The translations under genes and the position numbers were made by a program. DNA of 64,000 bases from Lacticaseibacillus absianus. GTDB lineage: Bacteria > Bacillota > Bacilli > Lactobacillales > Lactobacillaceae. The notes beneath the pieces are model-generated. The model was not told where the DNA came from, made no database searches, and saw only the letters and a program-made list of their open reading frames with translations. This document shows, piece by piece, positions 48,719-56,694 of this stretch (position 1 is the first letter of the stretch; each line of letters starts with the position of its first letter). The stretch covers positions 824,522-888,521 of the forward strand of contig NZ_JABEKX010000001.1 of assembly GCF_013407595.1 (NCBI RefSeq), given 5' to 3'.

Positions 48719-49579
48719 ATGCAAGTCCAAAAAATCATCAACAACAATATGGTTAGATCTGTTGATCAAAACGGCCAAGAAGTCATCTTGATTGGCAAGG
48801 CGCTCGGGTGGAACCGGCGCCTAGGAGACTCGATCTTGCCGTCGCAGGTTGAAAAAATTTATCGACTGCAAAACGGTGAACAGGCGGATCAAATTGAGTC
48901 GCTACTGGCGGGAATTGATTTCAAGCACATTCAGTTGGTCAACCAGATTGTGGCGTACGCAGAGAAGACGCTTGGGTACCGCCTACAAAATAGCTTGTAC
49001 ATCTCGCTAACTGACCACATAAACTTTGCAATTATTCGGAATCGTCAACATCAAGAATTTGCGAACCCCTTACATAGCGAGATCAAGCAGTTCTATCGGC
49101 GTGAATATGATATTGGTCAGTACGCCATCCAGCTACTGAATCGACGGTTAGCACTAACGTTACCTGACGATGAGGCCTCGATGATCGCCATGCATATCCT
49201 GAATGCACAGGAGGACGGCGACTACTTTAAGCAAACGCGCAGATTAACGAATTTCATTCACGGCGTGCTTGATCAAGTCAAAGACGAACTCGGCGTGGCG
49301 TTTGACGTTGATTCAATCAACTACGACAGGTTATTAACACACCTGAAATTTTTTGCAAAGCGTTTCTTTAACGGTGAACAGCCTAGGCCCGTTGATGAGA
49401 ATATTTTTCAAGTCATCACAGCACAGTATGAGAAAGAGTACGCGGTGGCTAGACACATTAGCGAACAGATCCAGCGGCGCTACGGTGAAGAATTGCCAAG
49501 ATCTGAGTTGTTTTATCTAACGATCCACTTGAATGCTTTTCACGAACGCGAAAAACGGGGGTGTCACGATGAGATGTGA
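48719..49579 (+). CDS. BglG/LicT-family transcription antiterminator
   Basis: RNA-binding antiterminator controlled by PTS phosphorylation. 286 residues: CAT RNA-binding domain (1-60, MQVQKIINNNMVRSVDQNGQEVILIGKALG), PRD1 with His100 (LTDHI) and His159 (MHILN), PRD2 with His208 (LTHLKF) and His270 (TIHLNAF). All four regulatory histidines are present. Its target is the RAT at 48649, so it controls its own operon. GAGGAGA is six bases before ATG 48719. It overlaps the next gene by 11 bp. Base composition from here to 54.1 kb is visibly AT-richer than the surroundings. Confidence 0.94.
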   Translation: MQVQKIINNNMVRSVDQNGQEVILIGKALGWNRRLGDSILPSQVEKIYRLQNGEQADQIESLLAGIDFKHIQLVNQIVAYAEKTLGYRLQNSLYISLTDHINFAIIRNRQHQEFANPLHSEIKQFYRREYDIGQYAIQLLNRRLALTLPDDEASMIAMHILNAQEDGDYFKQTRRLTNFIHGVLDQVKDELGVAFDVDSINYDRLLTHLKFFAKRFFNGEQPRPVDENIFQVITAQYEKEYAVARHISEQIQRRYGEELPRSELFYLTIHLNAFHEREKRGCHDEM

Positions 49580-50333
49580 ACAGGTTGTGATCCGAGGCGC
49601 AACGATGCGTGCACTGGGCTTAGCAATGAGAGATCCAACGCACACATTGATTCTAGAAGAGGGGCTTCACATCGGATGGGAATTCATTGATAGTCTGATG
49701 TTTGAGAAGACTCGGCCGGCGATGAGTGACGCGTCCAAACAACTCGAACAAGATCTAAAAATGAGCGGTGTGCAAAGCGGTGATTCACTGTATTTGCCGG
49801 ATGTTTATCCGTTTTTAGCACGATGGGCCGCACGTTTAGGAATCAGAATTCTTTTTTCGACAACCGTTTCGACTGTTGCCTCGTGTGAAAAGGGAAATGT
49901 TGAGATTTTAGCACACTACGGTGTGGATACGCTGCGGATAAGGTGTGCGCACTATATTGACACGATGGTTTCTGCAACGGATCTCGGGCATGTTAGACGT
50001 GTCTGGATCGGTGGGCTAGCGATAGGTAACGACATTCCGGATACGATGCCTTCAGTCGAGATCAAACCGACGAATCATGATCAGATTTATGCGATTACGC
50101 TGGATGTCCCGCCAACAACGCCATATTTAACAGCGGTCAGAAAACTTACTGAACATTTTACTTTGTCAGCGGGCAAAAAACCGACTTTTCAATTGTTGAC
50201 TGTTACGCCAATTCTTGGGGTGGCAGGTGATTGGGTTGACCGAACAGTGGGTAATGTGAGTTGGTATCCCTACACACGCACAACGGATTTTTATTCGGCA
50301 ATCGAACAGGTGGGTGAGTGTTATGAAATATAG
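49569..50333 (+). CDS. Diverged flavoprotein-like protein without the FAD Gly motif
   Basis: A 254-residue soluble protein of no firm family. Its course parallels the N-terminal part of FAD-dependent oxidoreductases like the next gene: CEQVVIRGATMRALGLAM in place of the G-x-G-x2-G strand-loop-helix, LILEEGLHIGWEFIDSL (about 30-46) in place of the acidic end of strand 2, and DVYPFLARWAARLGIRILFSTTVSTV (about 78-103) plus HYIDTMVSATDLGHV (about 127-141), which corresponds to the usual IDATG segment. The glycines needed for FAD are missing, so it may be a partner subunit of the real flavoenzyme. Overlaps both neighbours by 11 bp, indicating strict co-expression. Confidence 0.5.
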   Translation: MRCEQVVIRGATMRALGLAMRDPTHTLILEEGLHIGWEFIDSLMFEKTRPAMSDASKQLEQDLKMSGVQSGDSLYLPDVYPFLARWAARLGIRILFSTTVSTVASCEKGNVEILAHYGVDTLRIRCAHYIDTMVSATDLGHVRRVWIGGLAIGNDIPDTMPSVEIKPTNHDQIYAITLDVPPTTPYLTAVRKLTEHFTLSAGKKPTFQLLTVTPILGVAGDWVDRTVGNVSWYPYTRTTDFYSAIEQVGECYEI

Positions 50334-52209
50334 AGCACAGTGGTTGGATGGCCAACGACAAGTTGAGGCAGTCGCAGATGACATCAATGCCGATCGAGCT
50401 GACGTAGTTGTTCTCGGTGGCGGGACAGCGGGTGTGATGGCAGCGCTCGCAGTACTTGAGGCTGGCTGTACGGTCATCGTAATCGAAAAGTTGAAAACGC
50501 TGGGCGGAATTTTGAGCCATACGATGTTCAAATACTACATGGGTAATCCGGGGGGACGGTATGAGGCGCACGATCACTTGATTCGCGATCAGACGGGCCG
50601 TGTTGCGATCGTTCCTACCTACGGAGATCAAAATATAATTCGTAGTCTTGCAAATGATCATGTTATTCGGACGATGGGTGGAACAATCATCTACGGCGCA
50701 TGTTTGACGGCTGCATACGCAAACGAAGAGGGGCAACTGACTGGAGTTGAGTATTTGGCCAACGGGCAACGCAAAGTGGTCGAGGGTGCTCAGTTCATTG
50801 ATTGTACTGGTGATGCAAGCCTGGCCCGACTGGCTGGGGTGCCGGTGCGTCGAGGACGCGAATCTGACGGGCGCACACAACCTTTTTCACACCCGCGATT
50901 TCAACTAGACCGCATGCAGCATCGCGTAATCGTCAATAATATCGACGCGGGTTACGTGGATGAACGAGACGTTGACGATTACTCAAGCGCGGTGCTTGAG
51001 TCTGCACAAAATGCTGCATACTTAACTCGGAGCGCCTATGCAGACACCGTTGCATGGTCACCGATTCTTGGTGTCCGCGAAGGCGTTACGATTATTGGAC
51101 AGGCAACACTTTCCCTTAAGAAGCTGATCATCAATGAGCGCGAGAAGAACCCATTGTTTTACACCTTTGCAAATGTTGACAATCATACGAAAGACATTGC
51201 CTTAGAAAGCCAAGCCGTCTGTGATTGGATGGTTGCGCTAGGACTGTGGGCAGTGAAGGTCTATGTCCCAGTCCCACTGGCGGCGCTAAGGCCGAAAAAT
51301 TGGCGCAACATACTTGTGGCGGGGCGGCACATTTCCGTTGACCACGACTTGGCCGCACAGGCACGAATGATGCGTGATTGTCAAAAAAGTGGAGAGGCGG
51401 CAGGACTTGTCGCAGCGCTGGCAGTCAATCAAGGGGTTGATGTTGATCAGGTTGACTACGCGGAGATACAGACGTGGCTGACGGCGAGCGGCTGTCTACC
51501 CGATAAGCCACCTGTCGAGTTTGTGGATAATCCTCCGGATGATACCCGAACTTCTATGCATTATCCAAGTACATTAGCGGGGATACGTGAGGCACTATGC
51601 TCGAATCGACCTGGACTAGGTATTTTGGCCGCATACCGTGCGCATGATCGACCCCAGATCTTGGCGTGGTTGAATGCACCTGAGGAAGATTTGAGATTCA
51701 ACGCCGCCATTGTATTAGCATTGTGGGACGATCCGGCAGGGACGGCCGAACTGATGGTGCATTTTCAACATCGAGATCCGTTCGTGCCAAGGAGTAGTAG
51801 ATCGTACAACTCGCCTCGGGGGGTCACGGCGCTGTATCTGCTTGGTCGACTAGGCAGCGTGCAAGCAATTCAGGCAATTGAAGGGCTACTGACAGATTAT
51901 CAAATGCTTCTGCAGGATGAGTTCGAAGCTGATCCTAAGTTCTTAACAAGGTCTGTTGATTATCAATTCCAGTATGTCACACATGCGTTGCGCGCATTGC
52001 TAACAATTGCGGCCCACCACAGGACTCAAAGAGATGAGGTCGTGGCATTTATTCGGCAGTTTATAACCCAACCTAAACTTAGATTGGCCGTCACGCTCAA
52101 GTACGATACGGGTGCGCCGAAGGATATGACTGTAGCGGTCCGCCACTACGTTGAAACAAAACTAAATCAGTTACAGGAAGATAGGGTGAATCAGGATGGA
52201 CAAAAATGA
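50323..52209 (+). CDS. FAD-dependent oxidoreductase with C-terminal helical repeats
   Basis: A 628-residue flavoenzyme. FAD site: ADVVVLGGGTAGVMAALAVLEAGCTVIVIEK (GGGTAG at 32-37, Glu55), then GGILSHTMFKYYMG (about 61-74) and FIDCTGDASLARLAGVPVRRG (about 162-182), typical of the FAD_oxidored (PF12831) group. NILVAGRHISVDHDLAAQARMMRDCQKSGEAAGLVAALA (about 330-368) is the C-terminal FAD segment. From about 420 to 610 come HEAT-like repeats (RPQILAWLNAPEEDLRFNAAIVLALWDDP, RGVTALYLLGRLGSVQAIQAIEGLL). AGGTGG precedes ATG 50323. It lies between a degenerate relative and the PTS genes. The substrate is plausibly the imported sugar, or a derivative. Confidence 0.8.
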   Translation: MKYRAQWLDGQRQVEAVADDINADRADVVVLGGGTAGVMAALAVLEAGCTVIVIEKLKTLGGILSHTMFKYYMGNPGGRYEAHDHLIRDQTGRVAIVPTYGDQNIIRSLANDHVIRTMGGTIIYGACLTAAYANEEGQLTGVEYLANGQRKVVEGAQFIDCTGDASLARLAGVPVRRGRESDGRTQPFSHPRFQLDRMQHRVIVNNIDAGYVDERDVDDYSSAVLESAQNAAYLTRSAYADTVAWSPILGVREGVTIIGQATLSLKKLIINEREKNPLFYTFANVDNHTKDIALESQAVCDWMVALGLWAVKVYVPVPLAALRPKNWRNILVAGRHISVDHDLAAQARMMRDCQKSGEAAGLVAALAVNQGVDVDQVDYAEIQTWLTASGCLPDKPPVEFVDNPPDDTRTSMHYPSTLAGIREALCSNRPGLGILAAYRAHDRPQILAWLNAPEEDLRFNAAIVLALWDDPAGTAELMVHFQHRDPFVPRSSRSYNSPRGVTALYLLGRLGSVQAIQAIEGLLTDYQMLLQDEFEADPKFLTRSVDYQFQYVTHALRALLTIAAHHRTQRDEVVAFIRQFITQPKLRLAVTLKYDTGAPKDMTVAVRHYVETKLNQLQEDRVNQDGQK

Positions 52210-53659
52210 AATTGAAGGAATTGTACGGGGATTAGGTGGTCTTGAGAATATTGACCAGTTCGGGAATTGCATGACGCGGTTGCGCTTAACAGTCAAGGAC
52301 GAGCGCAAAGTCAACGTTGAAGCGTTGAAGAAGGCACCAGGGGTGGTGGGATTTGTCGGCGGTGCGGCACAACCGCAAATCGTTCTAGGGCCAGGTAAGG
52401 CTGAGGAGGCTAAAGCGCAGATTCAGCAGATGTTGGCAATGGCAGTCCCCGTTGAGCCGAAGTTATCTTCGGATGTAGCAGGGTATGCTTCTAAAGGCAA
52501 TCCGGACGGGGAAAAATCTGCTCGGGTCGAAAATTTTAACAAGAAAAAGAAAAACCGTAGTCAGATTTTCACGACCATCTCTCAAGTCTTTACGCCCTTG
52601 ATCCCTGCACTGGCAGGTACTGGATTGCTCTATGGGGTGATGAAGATTCTGTCACTGTTTTACATATACGGTGGCGTTCAATTATTCAATGGTGCGGCGA
52701 TTGCTGATGGCGGATCGTATCTGATGGCGGCGTTGTCTGTGATCGCGGGCTCATTTTTCTCTGTCATGAACATCGCAGTGGCTGGGTCGGCTTCAACTGT
52801 TGTTGGCGGTAACCTCTTTGTCGGTCTTGCCGTCGGTGGGATCGTGACCAATGTCGGTGGGCTTGAAGGACTTTCAATGGGCTTTTTGAATCTCAAGTTC
52901 ACAAGTGGTATGGGGGGGACTTTGGCAGCTCTGTTTGGGGGACTGCTAGCAGGCTACATTGACAAGAAAATGCGCGAGCGGACACCAAGCTCGCTTCAGA
53001 TTCATTTGCCAGCGTTAGTTTCAGTGGCACTCACTGGCCTAGTTCTTCTGTTTGTGATTCAGCCAATTACAGGTGTTCTGGCAAATGGGATCACTGAGAT
53101 CGTGATGTGGTTGACGAATGATGCCGGCGCGTTTGGCGGCGCAATTTTGTCCGGGACCTTCCTGCCGCTGGTTGCGCTTGGGATTCACCATATCTTCACC
53201 CCGATTCACACCACGCTTCTTCAAACCTTGGGATATACTTCTATTGCGGCCTTTTCCTCACTGGCGGGGGCTGGATTGGCAGGTGCCGCGGTTGGACTGA
53301 TTGCGAAATACCGAAACACCAAGTATCACAACCTCACCCACGTCGTTTGGATGAATATTCCAACCCAACTATTGGGTATCTCGGAACCAATGATTTACGG
53401 GGTCACTTTACCGCTCTGGCGGCCATTCATTGCGGCAAACTTAGGCGGTGCAGTAGGTGGATTCGTATTAGGGTTGTTCCCGGGACAGGGGGCAGAAGCG
53501 CTAAACGTTTCCGGGCTCCTGGGTATTCTCGTTAACACGAAACCGTTTGCCTATATCTTGGGTTATGGGGCATCCGTGCTTGCGGCGGCGCTGTTCACCT
53601 ATTATATGGGTGTTAAGGAAGAGTATCTTGAACCGTTCCTAGACAAAGAGTTCAAGTAG
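52196..53659 (+). CDS. PTS transporter EIIBC, glucose/beta-glucoside/sucrose superfamily
   Basis: Phosphotransferase permease that imports and phosphorylates a sugar. 487 residues: EIIB (about 1-80; phosphocysteine Cys25 in GNCMTRLRLTV), a Lys-rich linker (about 100-125) and EIIC with ten helices, including HHIFTPIHTTLLQTLGYT and WMNIPTQLLGISEPMIYGVTLPL (substrate-binding region, about 385-405). The B-C order without fused A fits MurNAc/sucrose/trehalose types. Overlaps the oxidoreductase gene by 14 bp. The EIIA is the next gene. The sugar cannot be named from the sequence. Confidence 0.92.
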   Translation: MDKNEIEGIVRGLGGLENIDQFGNCMTRLRLTVKDERKVNVEALKKAPGVVGFVGGAAQPQIVLGPGKAEEAKAQIQQMLAMAVPVEPKLSSDVAGYASKGNPDGEKSARVENFNKKKKNRSQIFTTISQVFTPLIPALAGTGLLYGVMKILSLFYIYGGVQLFNGAAIADGGSYLMAALSVIAGSFFSVMNIAVAGSASTVVGGNLFVGLAVGGIVTNVGGLEGLSMGFLNLKFTSGMGGTLAALFGGLLAGYIDKKMRERTPSSLQIHLPALVSVALTGLVLLFVIQPITGVLANGITEIVMWLTNDAGAFGGAILSGTFLPLVALGIHHIFTPIHTTLLQTLGYTSIAAFSSLAGAGLAGAAVGLIAKYRNTKYHNLTHVVWMNIPTQLLGISEPMIYGVTLPLWRPFIAANLGGAVGGFVLGLFPGQGAEALNVSGLLGILVNTKPFAYILGYGASVLAAALFTYYMGVKEEYLEPFLDKEFK

Positions 53660-53693
53660 CAGGTCATTAGATGAAGCAAGCGAGGCTTTGAAT

Positions 53694-54101
53694 ATGCAAA
53701 AAATATCATTGGTTGCGCCGGTTAAGGGGACACAGATCGCTTTGGAAAAAGTACCAGACCCAGTTTTTTCCGAACGAATGATGGGGGATGGCGTTGCCTT
53801 TGATCCAGAGGAAGATACGCTTTTTGCCCCGATAAGTGGCACCGTAACCGCAATTTTTCCGACACAGCATGCGTTTCAACTCAAAAGCTCCGGTGGACTT
53901 GAAGCACTTGTCCATATCGGGATCGATACCGTTGATTTGAATGGCAAGGGTTTTGCGTTGACGCTTTCGGAAGGCCAAACTGTCACGGCGGGCGAAGTGA
54001 TTGGGCGGGTAGACTTTGCCTATGTTCGAAGCCAAGGACTGTTGCCAATAACAATGGTCGTTTTTCCTGATGCGGGAGAGCTTTCGATCATCATTGAATG
54101 A
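53694..54101 (+). CDS. PTS EIIA component, glucose type
   Basis: Phosphocarrier protein of 135 residues (beta-sandwich EIIA-Glc fold). Conserved His59 (FPTQHAFQLKSS) and phospho-accepting His74 (ALVHIGIDTVDLNGKGF) are present, and GTVTAIFPTQHAF lies at 49-61. It passes phosphate from HPr to the EIIB at 52196. GAGG stands eight bases before ATG 53694. Last gene of the operon, followed by a terminator. Confidence 0.93.
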   Translation: MQKISLVAPVKGTQIALEKVPDPVFSERMMGDGVAFDPEEDTLFAPISGTVTAIFPTQHAFQLKSSGGLEALVHIGIDTVDLNGKGFALTLSEGQTVTAGEVIGRVDFAYVRSQGLLPITMVVFPDAGELSIIIE

Positions 54102-54120
54102 CGGTCTGAATTGTAATCGA

Positions 54121-54145
54121 AGAATCACCGGCAACGGCGGTTCTT
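54121..54145 (+). terminator. Terminator of the PTS-flavoprotein operon
   Basis: AGAATCACCG/CGGCGGTTCT with one mismatch and one wobble, then four to five T. Confidence 0.75.
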
Positions 54146-54178
54146 TTTACTATCACCGAGGGGAGGTCATTCATCTAT

Positions 54179-54206
54179 TTGTTGCGCGGTGGTCTCGTGT
54201 TACAAT
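54179..54206 (+). promoter_or_regulatory. Promoter of the YiiX-like gene
   Basis: TTGTTG (54179-54184), 16-base spacer, TACAAT (54201-54206). Confidence 0.6.
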
Positions 54207-54243
54207 CAGGCGAACTTATCTTTTTTAGAAAACGAGTTGTGCA

Positions 54244-55311
54244 ATGAATGACATTTACAATTTCCAACAAGTGATCCAACGCGTCGAAGTCGGGATGCTG
54301 GTGCTGATGGCGCTATTCGGCAACCTCGGGCTGTTCGTCACGGCCAGCGTGTTCATCGCGGTGTTCCTGAGCGTTAAAGTCGCGCTGACCGCACAATACA
54401 CGAAGCGGCTGCGGCTGGTGCTGATCCTCGCGTACCTGGCCCTGATGACGCTGCAGATCGTCTTCGATGTGAACACTGTCTTTCTTGCGGCCGGCATGAC
54501 TCGCCGGTTGCTGCGGGTGATCGCAACGCTGTTCTTGCCAGTCCCGTTTCTCGTCGAGTTCCTCGTCATGCGCAGCAAGACGGATGTTTTTTACCTGCCG
54601 CGGCTCGGGGAGCTTGCGACGATCAGCTTCGCTGAGTTTCAGGAGAACCGTGAGCGGATCCGCCAGGCGCTGCACAGCGCCGATCGGGTCAAAAACGTCT
54701 TCTCTGTCGATCACGTCCGCACGCTGTTCGGTGACCTACACCGCCACTCGGCGATGCGTTACATCAACGGCGGGAGCCTGGACGCGGACTATTTTCGCCG
54801 GGCGACGACGGCGCTGGCTGATCCCGCGTTGTACCTGGTGATCTCGAACACCGGCAGCCCCGCCAGCGAGCTGATCGCACTGTTCACGGAGAAGCAGTTC
54901 AACCACGCCTCGCTGAGCTTTGACGCGGCGCTGTCCACCATCATCAGCTATAACGGCGGTGAGCGCGTCTATCCACCGGGGTTGAACCCGGAGATGGTCG
55001 AAGCCTTTCATAAGAAGCCCGACGCCTCGGTCCTCGTCTACCGCCTGCCGGTGACGCGAGATCAGAAGCAACGGGTGCTGGAGACGATCCGCGAGATCAA
55101 TCTGACCGGTAGCGCCTATAATATTCTCGGACTGGTCACCAAGCACTCGCTGCGCCGCAATATCATGTTCTGCTCGCAGTTCGTCTACACGATGCTCCAA
55201 GTGGCCGACGCCACGTACTTCACTAAGCACCCGGGGGATGTGCGACCGACCGACTTCATCGAGCTCGACTACCGCCGCAAGCTGGAGTATGTGACCGAGA
55301 TCCGGTTCTGA
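54244..55311 (+). CDS. Membrane protein with permuted papain-like (YiiX/YebB, C92) domain
   Basis: A 355-residue protein. Three N-terminal membrane helices (about 17-48, 56-78 and 86-107), then a soluble permuted NlpC/P60-like domain (about 185-355). The catalytic His is in FNHASLSFD (about 217-225) and the Cys in IMFCSQFVYTMLQ (about 308-320), with SAYNILGLVTKHSL between, the C92/YiiX pattern. Members are amidases, esterases or peptidases acting on lipids or cell-wall pieces. GC content is back to normal. There is no clear ribosome binding site; the start is the first ATG after the promoter. Confidence 0.75.
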   Translation: MNDIYNFQQVIQRVEVGMLVLMALFGNLGLFVTASVFIAVFLSVKVALTAQYTKRLRLVLILAYLALMTLQIVFDVNTVFLAAGMTRRLLRVIATLFLPVPFLVEFLVMRSKTDVFYLPRLGELATISFAEFQENRERIRQALHSADRVKNVFSVDHVRTLFGDLHRHSAMRYINGGSLDADYFRRATTALADPALYLVISNTGSPASELIALFTEKQFNHASLSFDAALSTIISYNGGERVYPPGLNPEMVEAFHKKPDASVLVYRLPVTRDQKQRVLETIREINLTGSAYNILGLVTKHSLRRNIMFCSQFVYTMLQVADATYFTKHPGDVRPTDFIELDYRRKLEYVTEIRF

Positions 55312-55440
55312 GCGGCGGCCCGCATCATGGCCAGGGCGGCACGCGACGGCGTCGGCGCACTGCGGAATCCGGCGCTCAGCGCACTGCGGCCGCAGGCACT
55401 GGATTCAGGTAATGGTCTGGAGGGACTTGAGGGAACACGA

Positions 55441-55489
55441 CAACAGGGGCTCAGCGCCGGCATAAGCCGGGTGCGCTGAGCCCCTGTTG
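55441..55489. terminator. Perfect 16-bp hairpin between convergent genes
   Basis: Arms CAACAGGGGCTCAGCG and CGCTGAGCCCCTGTTG with an inner CCGGC/GCCGG stem. Serves the YiiX-like gene and the adenosine deaminase gene. Confidence 0.8.
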
Positions 55490-55545
55490 GCATTAAGGTC
55501 TGGCGGATCCGCTGGGGAACTGGTGATTGGGCCGCGCTTCGGCGG

Positions 55546-56565
55546 TCACAGGTATGGTGCGTACTCGCACGCGAGGCGGGCGCTTAAGGCACGGCGGTCG
55601 GCCTCGGGCAGGAAGGCGGCGGCCGCCGCATTTTGGTTGAAGGCCAGCAGGTCGGCCATGGTCACGCCGAAACACTGCTGAAACAGCTCGTACTCGCGTG
55701 TCAGTGTGGTGTGGGAGACGGTGCGGTTATCCGTGTTGATCGTGAGCTTGGCGCCAGCGGCCCGCAGCTGCTCGTAAGGGAACTCGCTGAGGTCGTTAGC
55801 CGCCTTGGTCTGCAGGTTAGACGTCAAGCAGAGCTCAGCGGTCGCCCCGGCGGCGACGAACTGGGTGATCAGCTCGGGGTGGTCGACGATCGCCGTCGCG
55901 TGGCCGATGCGGTGGATGCCCATCGCGAGCGCCTGTGCGATGTTGTGCGCGCAGTGACACTCGCCGGCGTGGAACGTCATCGGGAGGGCCAGCGAGCGGG
56001 CGTAAGCGACCGAGTCGGCGACCACTTCTGGGGGAAAGTCGGCCTCGTTGCCGGCAAAATCGGCGCCGCCGACCCCGTGGCCAACGAACGGCGCCGCGGC
56101 GGCGAAGATCGGGTCGGTCACTTGGGCGGGGGATTGGCGCATCCCGCAGATCAGGGCAGTGGCGGTCAGGTCGAAGTCATGGTGCGCCCGCGCTAGTCCG
56201 CGCACGACCGCTTCAATGGCGGCCGTGGCGGTGAGGCCGGCGTCCATCGAGAACTCTGGGGCAAAGCGGATCTCCGTGTAGCGGACGTTTTCTTCTGCCG
56301 CTTGGGCCGCGACATCGTATGCGGCGAGCTCCAGCGCCGCTTCGGTCTGGAGGAGCGGGCGGATGAAGTCGAACGGGCGCAGGTAGTCGAGCAGTGTCTC
56401 CGCGTCGGCGGGGGCGGAGACAAGCGCCCGCAACGCCGCGTCATCGGCCGGTAGCGCGATGTTGGCCATGGCGGCGAGCTTGCGGATCGCATGAAGCGAC
56501 AGCGAGCCGTCGAGGTGGCAGTGCAGTTCGACCTTGCCGAGTTGATGTAAAATGGTTTTATCCAT
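55546..56565 (-). CDS. add: Adenosine deaminase
   Basis: Zinc enzyme converting adenosine to inosine. 339 residues. Metal ligands His15 and His17 in ELHCHLDGSLS, then HAGECH (catalytic Glu, about 200), HRIGHAT and NTDNRTVS (Asp, about 281). AAGGAGG is seven bases before ATG 56565. Divergent from the pyrimidine nucleoside phosphorylase gene, with a shared control region of about 130 bp; both serve nucleoside salvage. Confidence 0.93.
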   Translation of the reverse strand: MDKTILHQLGKVELHCHLDGSLSLHAIRKLAAMANIALPADDAALRALVSAPADAETLLDYLRPFDFIRPLLQTEAALELAAYDVAAQAAEENVRYTEIRFAPEFSMDAGLTATAAIEAVVRGLARAHHDFDLTATALICGMRQSPAQVTDPIFAAAAPFVGHGVGGADFAGNEADFPPEVVADSVAYARSLALPMTFHAGECHCAHNIAQALAMGIHRIGHATAIVDHPELITQFVAAGATAELCLTSNLQTKAANDLSEFPYEQLRAAGAKLTINTDNRTVSHTTLTREYELFQQCFGVTMADLLAFNQNAAAAAFLPEADRRALSARLACEYAPYL

Positions 56566-56694
56566 CAAAAGCCCTCCTTGACGTCATTAAGTAATGTTAA
56601 GTTATTTTAAGTATAACACAGCAAAAGCCCTGCAAACGCTCCCTCGTCGTGTTACACTTAGTTTATCACATCACATATAGAAAGCTGGGATAGT

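Noticed and set aside
48568-54240. Mobile element or genomic island borders around the PTS operon
   Set aside because: No integrase, transposase, terminal repeats, target duplications or tRNA were seen; only composition suggests transfer.
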